From assembly GCF_022818495.1 (NCBI RefSeq), contig NZ_CP089291.1, forward strand, positions 4,171,501 through 4,235,500: a stretch of 64,000 nt of DNA. Direction: 5' to 3'. Source of the stretch: Fodinisporobacter ferrooxydans. Lineage in GTDB: Bacteria > Bacillota > Bacilli > Tumebacillales > MYW30-H2. The notes beneath the pieces are model-generated. The model was not told where the DNA came from and searched no databases. It saw only the letters and a list, made by a program, of their open reading frames with translations. Of this stretch, positions 9,618 to 18,403 are shown one piece after another (the first letter of the stretch is position 1; each line of letters starts with the position of its first letter). Made by a program: the position numbers and the translations under genes.

Positions 9618-10715
9618 CTACTTCGCACGTTTATAAAATGGCGTCTTCATGACGACCGCCCGCACCGGTTTATTGCGAATGATGACATCAAACTCCTGAC
9701 CCATCGAGGCATATGCCACATCGACAAGGGCCAGACCCAGGTTCTTTTTCAATGTGGGTGCAAACGTGCCTGTCGTTACTTGGCCGATCGTTTGGCCATT
9801 AACCTGAACCTCATAATGGCTGCGGGGAATCCCGCGCTCGACCATCTCAAACCCCACGAGTTTGCGTTTGACACCATTGGTTTTCTGCTCTTGCAATGCG
9901 GCACGCCCGATAAATTCTCCTTTATCCAGCTTGACAAACATGCCAAGCCCTGCTTCCAGCGGGGAAATATCTGCCGAGATTTCTTGTCCGTACAACGGCA
10001 GGCGCGCTTCAAAACGCAGCGTGTCACGGGCGCCCAGACCTATCGGCACCAATCCGTCTTCCTTGCCTGCTGCCAGCAATCGATTCCACAATTGAACCGC
10101 CTGATCTGCTTGCACATAGAGTTCAAACCCGTCTTCCCCGGTATAGCCGGTCCGTGAGATCAATGCCTGAATCCCGGCGACCTCCACATTTTGTGCAAAC
10201 CAATAATAGCGAATCTGTGACAAATCGAAAGCGGTGAGCTTCCGCAGGATCTGCTCGCTCTTCGGTCCCTGCAGCGCCAATTGGGCGATCTCCCCGGACT
10301 TGTTCTCCACATGCACATCCCCTTGCACATGAGCGGAAATCCATTCAAAATCCTTTTCGATATTGGCCGCATTGACGACAAGCAGGTATTCATGCCCGGC
10401 AAGGCGATAGACAAGCAAATCATCCACACAGCCGCCATGCTCATAACACATCGGCGAATACATCGCCTGGTTGATTTCAAGCCTGGAAATGTCATTTGTA
10501 ATGAGCCTTTGAATGGACGCGAACGCATCCGGCCCGGATAGTACAATTTCGCCCATATGGGAGACATCAAATAGACCCGCTTGTGTCCGAACTGCCGCAT
10601 GTTCATCCAAAATTCCTTTGTACTGTACAGGCAATGCCCAACCGCCAAAATCAATCGTTTTTCCGCCATATTCTTGGTATACGGGAAACAACGGGGTTTG
10701 TTTTAAAACGTCCAT
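9618..10715 (-). CDS. gcvT: Aminomethyltransferase (glycine cleavage T-protein)
   Basis: 365-aa T-protein, which transfers the one-carbon unit from aminomethyl-lipoyl-GcvH to tetrahydrofolate and releases ammonia. The family N-terminus [13 protein letters not shown] and the folate-binding [20 protein letters not shown] stretch are intact, as is the C-terminal barrel domain. Start ATG at 10715 (MDVLKQT) follows GGAAGGATGAG. An in-frame GTG in the last 10-bp repeat unit (10760) would add 15 residues. First gene of the gcv operon; expression is controlled by the tandem glycine riboswitch upstream. Confidence 0.96.
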   Translation of the reverse strand: MDVLKQTPLFPVYQEYGGKTIDFGGWALPVQYKGILDEHAAVRTQAGLFDVSHMGEIVLSGPDAFASIQRLITNDISRLEINQAMYSPMCYEHGGCVDDLLVYRLAGHEYLLVVNAANIEKDFEWISAHVQGDVHVENKSGEIAQLALQGPKSEQILRKLTAFDLSQIRYYWFAQNVEVAGIQALISRTGYTGEDGFELYVQADQAVQLWNRLLAAGKEDGLVPIGLGARDTLRFEARLPLYGQEISADISPLEAGLGMFVKLDKGEFIGRAALQEQKTNGVKRKLVGFEMVERGIPRSHYEVQVNGQTIGQVTTGTFAPTLKKNLGLALVDVAYASMGQEFDVIIRNKPVRAVVMKTPFYKRAK

Positions 10716-10740
10716 AATACACTCATCCTTCCGGAATTCA

Positions 10741-10820
10741 TATTCCTCACAATTCCTCACAATTCCTCACAATTCCTCACAATTCCTCACAATTCCTCAC
10801 AATTCCTCACAATTCCTCAC
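10741..10820 (-). repeat. Eight tandem 10-bp repeats in the gcvT leader
   Basis: AATTCCTCAC (plus strand) occurs in eight consecutive units, the first a variant ending the array next to gcvT. In the mRNA sense the unit is GTGAGGAATT, so each unit carries a Shine-Dalgarno-like GAGG and a GTG. The array lies between the riboswitch terminator and gcvT, in the transcribed leader. Copy number is expected to vary by slippage. Confidence 0.95.
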
Positions 10821-10886
10821 ACTTTCCCAGTTTCTCGCATTTCGAACTTCCTCATGGTCACTCTCATCCATTTCAAAAAATTTACA

Positions 10887-10926
10887 ACAAAAAAGGAGAC
10901 ACGCAGGCCTGCAAACCCGTGTCTCC
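10887..10926 (-). terminator. Expression-platform terminator of the glycine riboswitch
   Basis: GGAGACACG and CGTGTCTCC pair on the minus strand and are followed by TTTTTTG. The stem starts within the AGGACAGAGGAG segment that closes aptamer II. This is the arrangement of B. subtilis gcvT, where glycine binding prevents termination. Confidence 0.92.
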
Positions 10927-11200
10927 TCTGTCCTTGCTACCTGAGAGTTCCCTTCCATTTTGTACATAATTACAAATGAGTGTTCAAATACAAGTGAATG
11001 TTTAAACGTGCAGTGCAGTTTATCATACACGTATTTGTAGTATGTACAAACCAATTTGAAGTTACCCCGTTGGTGGCCAATCATTGGCACTCTCCAGAGT
11101 CGCGTCCCTTCGCGGTACTTTTGCCTGAGAGATTCATGTTCCGTTCGGTCTGAACCATTTGCTCCTTCGGCGTTATCCATAGGATACTCTCTCCCACGAA
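10887..11200 (-). ncRNA. Tandem glycine riboswitch upstream of gcvT
   Basis: Aptamer I (about 11200-11085) has the conserved GGGAGAG, CGCCGAAGGAGCAA, TCTCTCAGGCAAAAG and GACTCTGGAGAG segments. Aptamer II (about 11083-10925) has CCACCAACGGGG, AACTCTCAGGTAGCAAGGACAGAG and an unusually long internal arm of about 100 nt. That arm closes through TTGTACATACTACAAAT pairing with ATTTGTAATTATGTACAA. A terminator follows directly. This matches the known glycine-sensing ON switch of gcvT operons. Confidence 0.96.
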
Positions 11201-11356
11201 GATCATCCGCAAATATTCATTTAAAAATGTGTAAGCATGAAACATTCCATACAAAGAGGGTATACTATGCGCTACCAGATTGCAAGATAGAAAAATAAGA
11301 AACGATCCAAAACGATTGAAACAGGTCAAAAATTCGTTTTTGTGGGGGATTTGCCC

Positions 11357-13111
11357 GTGTTGTCTTCAACAACTCTTCCATCATCCCAACACCAAGTATC
11401 TTCAATTTCAAAATCTTTTGTTCCTGCTTGCCAATTTGAAGAATTCTTGGTACAAGAAATGATGGAGCGATTTGACACAAATGCTTGGGATAATTGGGAA
11501 TGTTTTCAACTCGCCATCGAAGCTGAACAAATCACTTTGGCTCCCAATTTTGAAGAACTCCTTTGTCTTGATCAATTAAAAGATGTTGTATTGTATGACC
11601 ACCAGATCCAAACGGCCAAACGCGTCTTGAATGAATTGCATGGACGGGCGATTTTGGCGGACGAAGTGGGATTAGGCAAAACGATAGAAGCTGGCATGAT
11701 CATAAAAGAATATATGATTCGCGGACTTGTGAAAAAAGTATTAATTCTGGTTCCGGCCTCTCTTGTATCCCAATGGACAAGGGAGTTGAATCAAAAATTT
11801 CAAATCCCTGCGTATGCGCAGAAAAAGGAATGGGCCTGGACCGCTTACGATTGTATCGTCGCATCCATCGATACGACCAAACGGGATCCGCACCGGCAGA
11901 TCGTGCTCGATCAAGAGTGGGATATGGTGATTGTGGATGAAGCACACAAATTAAAAAATAACAAAACGCAAAACTGGCAGATGGTCAACCAATTGCGCAA
12001 AAAATATTTGTTGCTGCTTACAGCGACACCTGTTCAAAACGATTTAAAAGAGCTATACAACTTAATCACACTGTTAAAGCCGGGACAATTGGGCAATATC
12101 GAACACTTTATGGACAACTACGTAGAAGAAAAGCGATTGCCCAAAAACTCCACAGAACTGAAAAGCGTCATCGATGAAGTCATGATTCGCAACAAGCGCA
12201 GCGAAGGAAACATCCAGTTTACCAAGCGGATCGTAACGTCCATTCCGGTTGAATTGTCACCCGAAGAACGAAATCTATATGATGCAGTATCCGCATTTGT
12301 CAAAGATGAATACAACAAACGCAAAGAATTCAAATTAAATGTTCTGCCGTTAATGATTTTACAGCGGGAGATTTGCAGTTCACCTTATGCGGCTGCCGTT
12401 ACGTTGGAGTCGATGCTGAAAGACCCGGATACACATCCGGATGTAAAGATGCAATTGCAAGAGATGTATCATTTGATTGAGCGCATTCCACAATACACCA
12501 AAGTTCAAAAAGTAATGGAATTAATTCGCGATATCGACGATAAAGTCATCATATTTACCGAATATCGGGCGAGCCAAGATTTCTTGATGTACATGCTGAA
12601 AAAGCAAGGAATCATGTGTGTTCCTTTTCGCGGCGGATTTAAACGCGGCAAAAAAGACTGGATGCGGGAATTGTTCGAAAAGAAGGCAAGAGTATTAATT
12701 GCGACAGAAGCCGGCGGCGAGGGCATCAACCTGCAATTTTGCAATCAGATCATCAATTTCGACTTGCCTTGGAACCCCATGCGGCTGGAACAACGGATCG
12801 GCCGTGTACATCGATTGGGGCAAACTCGGGATGTTCATATCTATAATTTATCCACGAAAGATACGATTGAAGAACATATCGTTCATCTGCTGCAAGAGAA
12901 AATTCGCATGTTTGAAATGGTGATCGGTGAACTGGATCTGATTATCGGCAAACTGCGGATGAAAACTACTTTTGAAAAAAAATTGATGGAATGGATCGTA
13001 ACAGCCAAAGACAAGGATGAATTGCAGCAGCAATTGGATCAATTAGGGTCCATGATTCAACAGACACAACAGGATTTGCAGCATGAGGAATTGGAACCTT
13101 TTGAATTCTAA
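11357..13111 (+). CDS. yqhH: SNF2-family helicase/ATPase YqhH
   Basis: About 584-aa superfamily 2 SNF2-type translocase. Motif I is ADEVGLGKTIEAG, motif II VDEAHKLKN, motif III LLTATPVQN, motif V/VI EAGGEGINLQ and EQRIGRVHRLGQ. A helical tail follows the two RecA domains. The target is unknown; homologues are related to RapA/HepA proteins that act on RNA polymerase or DNA. Start is uncertain: GTG at 11357 lies 9 nt after GGGGGA, but GTG at 11342 and TTG at 11360 are possible. Divergent from the gcv operon and followed by yqhG, exactly as in B. subtilis. Confidence 0.9.
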   Translation: MLSSTTLPSSQHQVSSISKSFVPACQFEEFLVQEMMERFDTNAWDNWECFQLAIEAEQITLAPNFEELLCLDQLKDVVLYDHQIQTAKRVLNELHGRAILADEVGLGKTIEAGMIIKEYMIRGLVKKVLILVPASLVSQWTRELNQKFQIPAYAQKKEWAWTAYDCIVASIDTTKRDPHRQIVLDQEWDMVIVDEAHKLKNNKTQNWQMVNQLRKKYLLLLTATPVQNDLKELYNLITLLKPGQLGNIEHFMDNYVEEKRLPKNSTELKSVIDEVMIRNKRSEGNIQFTKRIVTSIPVELSPEERNLYDAVSAFVKDEYNKRKEFKLNVLPLMILQREICSSPYAAAVTLESMLKDPDTHPDVKMQLQEMYHLIERIPQYTKVQKVMELIRDIDDKVIIFTEYRASQDFLMYMLKKQGIMCVPFRGGFKRGKKDWMRELFEKKARVLIATEAGGEGINLQFCNQIINFDLPWNPMRLEQRIGRVHRLGQTRDVHIYNLSTKDTIEEHIVHLLQEKIRMFEMVIGELDLIIGKLRMKTTFEKKLMEWIVTAKDKDELQQQLDQLGSMIQQTQQDLQHEELEPFEF

Positions 13112-13134
13112 TTCGTTGGGAGGTGCGACAGTTC

Positions 13135-14079
13135 ATGAATCAGGCACAGATACAAGGATACTGCAAACGGTATTTCGAAGCGGTAGGAGCTTCGATTTAC
13201 CGGGAAGAACCCCAGTATTTGCAGGTTGAATTGCCAAGAGATGTAGACAAAGAGCTGATTGAACGGCCCTTTTTCTGGAAATGGGCAGAGGCCATGGGGC
13301 AACATGTAGAGCCAACCATTTTGCATCTGATTTTTTCGCCTGATAAAAAACCGCAAGATGCTGCACGATTGCATTATGTAGGATTAGGCAGCCAACAACT
13401 TTTAAAAATTTTTCAATCTGCAAAAAAACGCGGACGAATTGTCCGTTTATTCGAAACAGGCAAAAAATCAGGCAGCGGCAGCTATATTCCTTATTTGATT
13501 GCGACGATAAAAATCTCATACCTGTCAGACCGGCGCAGAGACATATTTACATGCGATGCTGTGGAAATGCAATCAGGTGTCATCCTGACTGATGTGTGGG
13601 GGCATCTGGCAGCACGGACGTACCAAGCATCCCCGCAAGCGCCGACGCCCTGCAAGCATCAAAATCCTCTGCGCCCAACAGGCCACGCTCCAACGGATCG
13701 GCTAAAGATTGGGAATGGTTCAAATCGCGATACAAAGGAACATGAGGAGTATGCAATCGAATCCGCTCTGGATGATGTAGAATTGTGGAAAATGCAGTGC
13801 CAATCGGCATGGGAAGATTTAAAAAACGATATTGCAAAACGCATCCATGCAGAAGATCATGCATGGGCAGAAGAAGCCATGGAACAATTGCGGCAAGACA
13901 AAAAACAATTGGATGACTACTATGAAGGGCTTTTGCAAAAAGCCAAGGAAGATGAAATGCAGGCATATTTGGCGGAACGGGAAACCAGGTTGGCGGAGCT
14001 AGCTTGGCGCAGACAGCCGCGCATCCGGATCGAGCCGTTTAGCATCGGTTTGTTTTTTTTACGCACACCTTTGCTGTAA
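13135..14079 (+). CDS. yqhG: YqhG family protein
   Basis: 314-aa protein of the YqhG family, always found next to yqhH in Bacilli. The N-terminal half includes the conserved stretch around ERPFFWKWAEAMG and VGLGSQQLLKIF. A low-conservation, Pro/Thr-rich linker (about residues 165-200) separates it from an alpha-helical, charged C-terminal half likely to form a coiled coil (DKKQLDDYYEGLLQKAKED). Start ATG at 13135 follows GGGAGGTG. It begins 23 nt after yqhH, so the two are co-transcribed. Function unknown; a partner role with YqhH is inferred from linkage. Confidence 0.85.
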   Translation: MNQAQIQGYCKRYFEAVGASIYREEPQYLQVELPRDVDKELIERPFFWKWAEAMGQHVEPTILHLIFSPDKKPQDAARLHYVGLGSQQLLKIFQSAKKRGRIVRLFETGKKSGSGSYIPYLIATIKISYLSDRRRDIFTCDAVEMQSGVILTDVWGHLAARTYQASPQAPTPCKHQNPLRPTGHAPTDRLKIGNGSNRDTKEHEEYAIESALDDVELWKMQCQSAWEDLKNDIAKRIHAEDHAWAEEAMEQLRQDKKQLDDYYEGLLQKAKEDEMQAYLAERETRLAELAWRRQPRIRIEPFSIGLFFLRTPLL

Positions 14080-14086
14080 AATAAGC

Positions 14087-14234
14087 AAACCCAAACATCT
14101 TATAAGCGGATGTTCAAAAAACGGGCAAGACTCACTGACTTCACCACTTTTTGTACGAAAATAACATTTTCATGTGATGCGGTGGCTGAAAGGCCACATA
14201 AGTTTTGAACACGCACTATAAGATGTCCGGGTTT
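14087..14234. terminator. Terminator-like stem interrupted by an inserted element
   Basis: AAACCCAAACATCTTATA (14087-14104) and TATAAGATGTCCGGGTTT (14217-14234) pair at 16 of 18 positions but are separated by a 110-bp MITE-like element. Read on the minus strand, the left arm is followed by GCTTATTTT. This suggests the original loop of a terminator between yqhG and dnaI was the insertion site. Confidence 0.6.
14108..14217. mobile_element. MITE-like repeat, copy A
   Basis: 110-bp element with family ends GGATGTTCAAAAA and TTTTGAACACGCACT, which are inverted repeats (GTTCAAAA / TTTTGAAC). The interior differs from copies C and D and has its own hairpin (GTGGCTGAAAGGCCAC). No ORF. It sits inside the loop of the yqhG/dnaI terminator stem. 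Confidence 0.7.
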
Positions 14235-14242
14235 ACACGTAC

Positions 14243-14322
14243 ATCCGGTTACCATATCGAGTATCCGGTTACTACAACGAGTATCTGATTACTACAACGA
14301 GCAATTGGTTATCCTTATCGAT
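14243..14322. repeat. Four tandem 20-bp repeats at the dnaI 3' end
   Basis: Four units of about 20 bp (consensus ATCCGGTTACTACAACGAGT) start at 14243, 14263, 14283 and 14303. Similarity decays toward the fourth, which overlaps the stop codon of the DnaI-like gene. Confidence 0.75.
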
Positions 14323-15247
14323 CGAGGAACTGGATATCCCGCAAGCGCGCATCTTCGCCATCCAGTCGGCCATGACGGTTCATCTGTACAATCCGGCTTT
14401 TTAAAGCATCTACCATCTGCTGCAACTCGGGCGAGACTCGCCCGTAAATCGCCGGCGGTTCATAGTTGCTGGTAAACAACGTCGGCAGTTGTGCGTTAAA
14501 CCGATAATTGATGATGCGAAAAATGCGGTCGATTGTAAATTCATTGGCCCGTTCTTGGGCAAATTCGTCAATGGCCAAAACAGGCACCTGGCAATACGTT
14601 TCAACAATTGGCTCAACATCTTGTCCGGAACCGATCAAACTGCGCAACTTATCAAAAATCGTCTCAGCGCGGATAAAAATACAAGGAATTCTCCGTTCCG
14701 TCAACCGGTTGACAATTGCCAATAACAGATGAGTTTTGCCCACACCCGGCGGCCCAAAGATATACAATCCCTTGGAAGCCTCACCCACTTGGTACGTATC
14801 GCTGAATTGCAAAGCGGTCGTATATAATTTGGGGAATTTTTTGCGCTGTTCTGCCGGAAAATTGGAAAATGCAAACCGTTCGAGACCATAGACTCTTCCG
14901 GAATATTGCTTAAACCGTTCCACTCTCCGCAGTTCTTGCCACTGCATATACGGCTGGCAATGGTGTGTCCGTACAATCAACTCGCCATTGTATTCGCCAA
15001 GCACTTCCGTCATCCCTTGCGCATCGCCCATTTTCCCGCAATTCTCGTAGCCTTTGCACTCTTTGCAGATCCGTTTTTGCTTCAAATAATCCAACAAGGC
15101 AATTTGACCGCGGCTTACTGCATCTCTGGAAAGATTCAATTCCTTCAATTCCGGAATGTTTTTATAAAAATCTTCTATCGTATACGTTCCACGAAATTTT
15201 TTTGCGATCGAGCCAAGATCCGATAAAGCAGAACCGATATGTTGCAA
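14315..15247 (-). CDS. dnaI: DnaI-like helicase loader (AAA+ ATPase)
   Basis: 310-aa protein matching B. subtilis DnaI in length and layout. The N-terminal helicase-binding domain has a zinc-binding pattern (CKECKGYENC plus HHC). The C-terminal AAA+ domain has Walker A GPPGVGKTH, Walker B VLAIDEF and sensor-like LFTSNY. DnaI loads the replicative helicase DnaC at origins and restart forks. Start is TTG at 15247 after AAAAGGGGGAATCG. The usual neighbours dnaB, ytxC and thrS are absent, so synteny does not help. A relocated or second copy cannot be told apart here. Confidence 0.85.
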   Translation of the reverse strand: MQHIGSALSDLGSIAKKFRGTYTIEDFYKNIPELKELNLSRDAVSRGQIALLDYLKQKRICKECKGYENCGKMGDAQGMTEVLGEYNGELIVRTHHCQPYMQWQELRRVERFKQYSGRVYGLERFAFSNFPAEQRKKFPKLYTTALQFSDTYQVGEASKGLYIFGPPGVGKTHLLLAIVNRLTERRIPCIFIRAETIFDKLRSLIGSGQDVEPIVETYCQVPVLAIDEFAQERANEFTIDRIFRIINYRFNAQLPTLFTSNYEPPAIYGRVSPELQQMVDALKSRIVQMNRHGRLDGEDARLRDIQFLDR

Positions 15248-15440
15248 ATTCGATTCCCCCTTTTCACCGACTCTTAAAACAATTCGATATTACGGAATTG
15301 GATTCCTTCTGCATTTCTGCTGTTAGTTTCAGGATCTGAATCCATACCTTGATCATACTTTGACATTGTACACCGTAAGCAAATGAAGAATCGATACGAC
15401 GCAAACCGTACCAATGAACTGCGTACTATGAAATGCGAGG

Positions 15441-16406
15441 CTATGATATGCGAACGGACTTCTCAAAGCCGGACGTTTGCGCCGGGGAGTGTCGATATTT
15501 CTCCTCATCCACGAAACTTGCCCCATTCCAATCCGGTTTTAGCACGAGTGTCGTACAATTTGTGCCGGCCTCGGCAAGTCCCGCAAACAATGCAGCCCGA
15601 ATCCGCTCCATGCGGTTTTCGTCACAAAACGCGATGACAGACGGTCCTGCACCGCTTAATGCGACGCCAAAAGCTCCTGCTTCTCTGGCCAGCCGCACCG
15701 CTTTTTCCATGCCTGGCACCAACGGCATGCGGTACGGTTCGTGAATCAAGTCCCGCATCGAATCCCGCAGCAATTCCATGTCCCCGCTCGCTACAGCGGC
15801 TACCAACAATCCAGCCGCACCGATATTAGCGACAGCATCGCAAAATTTTACTTGTTCCGGCAGAACATTCCGGGACACGGAAGTCGCTAAATGAAAATTG
15901 GGAACAGCTACAACACAAGTGAACTCCTTTGGCAATTCAAACCGCTTATACAGGACGGCGGCACCGGCTGCAAATTGCCCGCTTACGACAAATCCACCCA
16001 GCATCGCCGCGCTGACATTATCCGGATGGCCTTCCAGATCAGACGCAAATGTGAGCAACCGCTGCTGTGAATAGCGGTCGTTCAACAGGCGATTGGCAGC
16101 AAGCACACCGCCAACGATTGCCGTGGCGCTGGATCCCAGCCCCCGCGTAATCGGCACTTCATTATGAATATGAATGTTTAATGGCGGAACTTCTTCGCCT
16201 GCTTTTTCAAACACGTAGCGAATCGCCTGAAAAACGATGTTTTGTTCGTCCAAAGGCACATATTCGCTGCCTTCTCCATCTACAGTAATTACGAGTCCCT
16301 GCTCGATACGCTCTACTTCAATCTCATTGTATAACTGCAGGGCCAGACCGAACGAATCAAATCCAGGTCCCATATTTGCCGATGTGGCGGGAATGCGAAC
16401 TTTCAT
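15441..16406 (-). CDS. thrB: Homoserine kinase
   Basis: 321-aa GHMP-family kinase phosphorylating homoserine for threonine synthesis. Visible motifs are the N-terminal [18 protein letters not shown], the ATP-binding [16 protein letters not shown] loop and the C-terminal [13 protein letters not shown]. Start ATG at 16406 overlaps the thrC stop by 4 nt (ATGA), which decides the start over the upstream open frame. Third gene of an ACT-thrC-thrB operon; hom is not in the window. Confidence 0.96.
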   Translation of the reverse strand: MKVRIPATSANMGPGFDSFGLALQLYNEIEVERIEQGLVITVDGEGSEYVPLDEQNIVFQAIRYVFEKAGEEVPPLNIHIHNEVPITRGLGSSATAIVGGVLAANRLLNDRYSQQRLLTFASDLEGHPDNVSAAMLGGFVVSGQFAAGAAVLYKRFELPKEFTCVVAVPNFHLATSVSRNVLPEQVKFCDAVANIGAAGLLVAAVASGDMELLRDSMRDLIHEPYRMPLVPGMEKAVRLAREAGAFGVALSGAGPSVIAFCDENRMERIRAALFAGLAEAGTNCTTLVLKPDWNGASFVDEEKYRHSPAQTSGFEKSVRIS

Positions 16407-17476
16407 CGTCCCACACCCGACACGCTGCCGCCATATATCGCTTCTACGACGGCATCCCGATCTGCCGGCAATTTGGTAATTAAACCATCTGTGGCAAAGC
16501 GCATGGCAGTATCCGGATCTTTCAAGCCGTTTCCTGTCAGAACACAAACAATTCGGCTGCCTTGCTCAATCTTCCCTTGTTCATACATTTTTAAAACACC
16601 GGCAACAGAAGCGGCAGATGCAGGTTCACAGAAAATCCCTTCCCGTCCAATCAAGCGATACGCTTCCAGTATTTGATCGTCTGTTACGGAATCAATGACG
16701 CCGCCGGATTCGTCTCTCGCTTGTACGGCGCCTTGCCAGCTCGCCGGATTGCCAATTCGAATAGCGGTTGCCAATGTTTCCGGATTTGGAATCGGTTCGC
16801 CGCGAACGATAGCCGCAGAGCCTTCTGCTTCAAATCCGAACATGCGGGGCAGACGGTCGCTTTTTCCATGTTCGTAATATTCTTTAAAGCCTTTCCAATA
16901 TGCCGTGATATTCCCGGCATTGCCGACAGGAAGCGCCAGAATATCCGGTGCTGCCTGCAATGCGTCGCAAATTTCAAACGAAGCAGTCTTTTGCCCTTCG
17001 ATCCGATATGGGTTTACCGAGTTTACCAACGTAATCGGATAGTGATCGGCAATATCCCGGACGATTTGCAAGGCAGCGTCGAAATTCCCTTCGATCGAGA
17101 CAATTTGGGCACCATACATCACTGCCTGCACCAGTTTTCCCATGGCAATTTTCCCGGACGGAATGACGACGACTGCTTTCATGCCACAGCGGGCTGCATA
17201 TGCGGCTGCCGCTGCAGAAGTATTCCCGGTCGATGCACAAATCACCACATTGGCGCCATCTGCATTTGCTTTCGTAATGGCAGCTGTCATGCCGCGATCT
17301 TTAAAAGAGCCGGTCGGATTGGCGCCTTCAAATTTCAGCCATATGTGCAATCCTGTCCGTTCTGACAAATTGTTCGCATATACCAATGGCGTGTTGCCTT
17401 CCTGCAAGGTAACAGCCTGTACATCCTTTGAAAACGGCATGAATTCACGGTACTCATCGATAATTCCTTTCCACAT
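16403..17476 (-). CDS. thrC: Threonine synthase
   Basis: 357-aa PLP-dependent enzyme converting O-phosphohomoserine to threonine. The Schiff-base lysine is in GSFKDRGM and the phosphate-binding region in [14 protein letters not shown]. Length fits the short Bacillus/Thermus-type ThrC. Start ATG at 17476 follows TAAGGAGGAACTGG. Lies 160 nt downstream of the ACT-domain gene, with an 18-bp tandem repeat in the gap, and overlaps thrB by 4 nt. Confidence 0.97.
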   Translation of the reverse strand: MWKGIIDEYREFMPFSKDVQAVTLQEGNTPLVYANNLSERTGLHIWLKFEGANPTGSFKDRGMTAAITKANADGANVVICASTGNTSAAAAAYAARCGMKAVVVIPSGKIAMGKLVQAVMYGAQIVSIEGNFDAALQIVRDIADHYPITLVNSVNPYRIEGQKTASFEICDALQAAPDILALPVGNAGNITAYWKGFKEYYEHGKSDRLPRMFGFEAEGSAAIVRGEPIPNPETLATAIRIGNPASWQGAVQARDESGGVIDSVTDDQILEAYRLIGREGIFCEPASAASVAGVLKMYEQGKIEQGSRIVCVLTGNGLKDPDTAMRFATDGLITKLPADRDAVVEAIYGGSVSGVGR

Positions 17477-17544
17477 ACCAGTTCCTCCTTAAAATAAAGC
17501 CATGTATTTTAACAAACACATGCAACTACATGTATTTATCTACT

Positions 17545-17610
17545 GTTCACTAACAAATACCAGTTCAAGAACAAATGCCGGTTCACTAACAAATGCCGGT
17601 TCAAGAAAAA
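17545..17610. repeat. 18-bp tandem repeat between ACT gene and thrC
   Basis: Nearly four units of GTTCA(CTA/AGA)ACAAATGCCG start at 17545, 17563, 17581 and 17599. They lie in the intercistronic gap. CTA and AGA variants alternate, suggesting a 36-bp higher-order unit. Function unknown. Confidence 0.8.
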
Positions 17611-17636
17611 AACAGCCACATGAGCGGTAAGACAAA

Positions 17637-18080
17637 TTAACTGTATCCTACGACTTCCGCTTTCCGGACACCGGGAAATTGCAACAGTTGGGTCAGTAAA
17701 TCATCGACCGAAATATTCATCTGTGCAATTCCGATCGTTGCCGTAATATGTGCGATCTCGCCCATCGGAACTCCTTGGTTGATCGTGATAATGTTGCCGC
17801 CAAAATTCGCAATGGAATTTAAAACGGTCGACAACGTTCCGGAACGGTGTTCGAGTATCAAGAATAGTGTAATCAAACGGTCCGCATCTATATCATGCTG
17901 TACAAATACCAATTCGCGGTATTTATAAAAAGCGCTGCGGCTTAATTCGACTTGTTGTACTGCTTCATTCACCGTTTGCACTTCACCGCGAGCCATCATT
18001 TCTTTTACTTTTACAGTTTTCCACATCGCTTCCGGCAAAATTTCTTCTGCAACCAGATAGAATTGGCGCTTCTTTTTCAT
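17637..18080 (-). CDS. ACT domain-containing protein (PheB family)
   Basis: 147-aa protein of the UPF0735/PheB type. A short N-terminal helix-turn-helix-like segment (residues about 25-60, NEAVQQVELSRSAFYKYRE) precedes an ACT domain (about 70-147) of the kind that binds amino acids. In B. subtilis pheB lies between obg and pheA; here it heads thrC-thrB, so the likely effector is an aspartate-family or aromatic amino acid. Start ATG at 18080 follows AAGGGGGATCT. A sigma-A promoter about 215 nt upstream implies a long leader. Confidence 0.88.
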   Translation of the reverse strand: MKKKRQFYLVAEEILPEAMWKTVKVKEMMARGEVQTVNEAVQQVELSRSAFYKYRELVFVQHDIDADRLITLFLILEHRSGTLSTVLNSIANFGGNIITINQGVPMGEIAHITATIGIAQMNISVDDLLTQLLQFPGVRKAEVVGYS

Positions 18081-18292
18081 AGATCCCCCTTCTGTCCGAT
18101 TCGTGAAGCTTCAAAGCAATTTCCAACCGTTCACCAAGTATTATGCAATGTACGATGATACATTGTATTTGCATAGAAATGCTTTGGTCAGGGGCATTTG
18201 CAAGCACTCACTTATCCAGATCTACAAAAGTTTATTCGAGATCAACATTCGTATGTTCTCCATAAAAGGATTGCTATCCGCGTATAGTAGAC

Positions 18293-18321
18293 AGTATACA
18301 TGGAAATTCTACGCCTGGCAA
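18293..18321 (-). promoter_or_regulatory. Putative sigma-A promoter of ACT-thrC-thrB
   Basis: TTGCCA and TATACT separated by 17 nt on the minus strand. Transcription would start near 18286, giving a leader of about 200 nt. That leader contains one hairpin (ACAATGTA / TACATTG) but no T-box or riboswitch that I recognise. The remainder of 18322-18400 is AT-rich with nothing identifiable. Confidence 0.6.
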
Positions 18322-18403
18322 TAACCAAAAATCTCATAGTCAAACACGCCATAACCCAAACCCTTGAAATACAAATGAAAAGATACAACAAAAAATATAA
18401 ATG

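Noticed and set aside
10741-10820. CRISPR-like array
   Set aside because: Units are only 10 bp and directly adjacent with no spacers. The 18- and 20-bp repeats at 17545 and 14243 were rejected for the same reason.
10797-11180. Minus-strand ORF across the glycine riboswitch
   Set aside because: The region is fully explained by two aptamers and a terminator; the ORF's tail is only a translation of the 10-bp repeats.
11250-11300. Plus-strand promoter for yqhH (TATACT near 11261)
   Set aside because: The -10 is good but the expected -35 (TGAAAC) matches poorly, so it was not listed.
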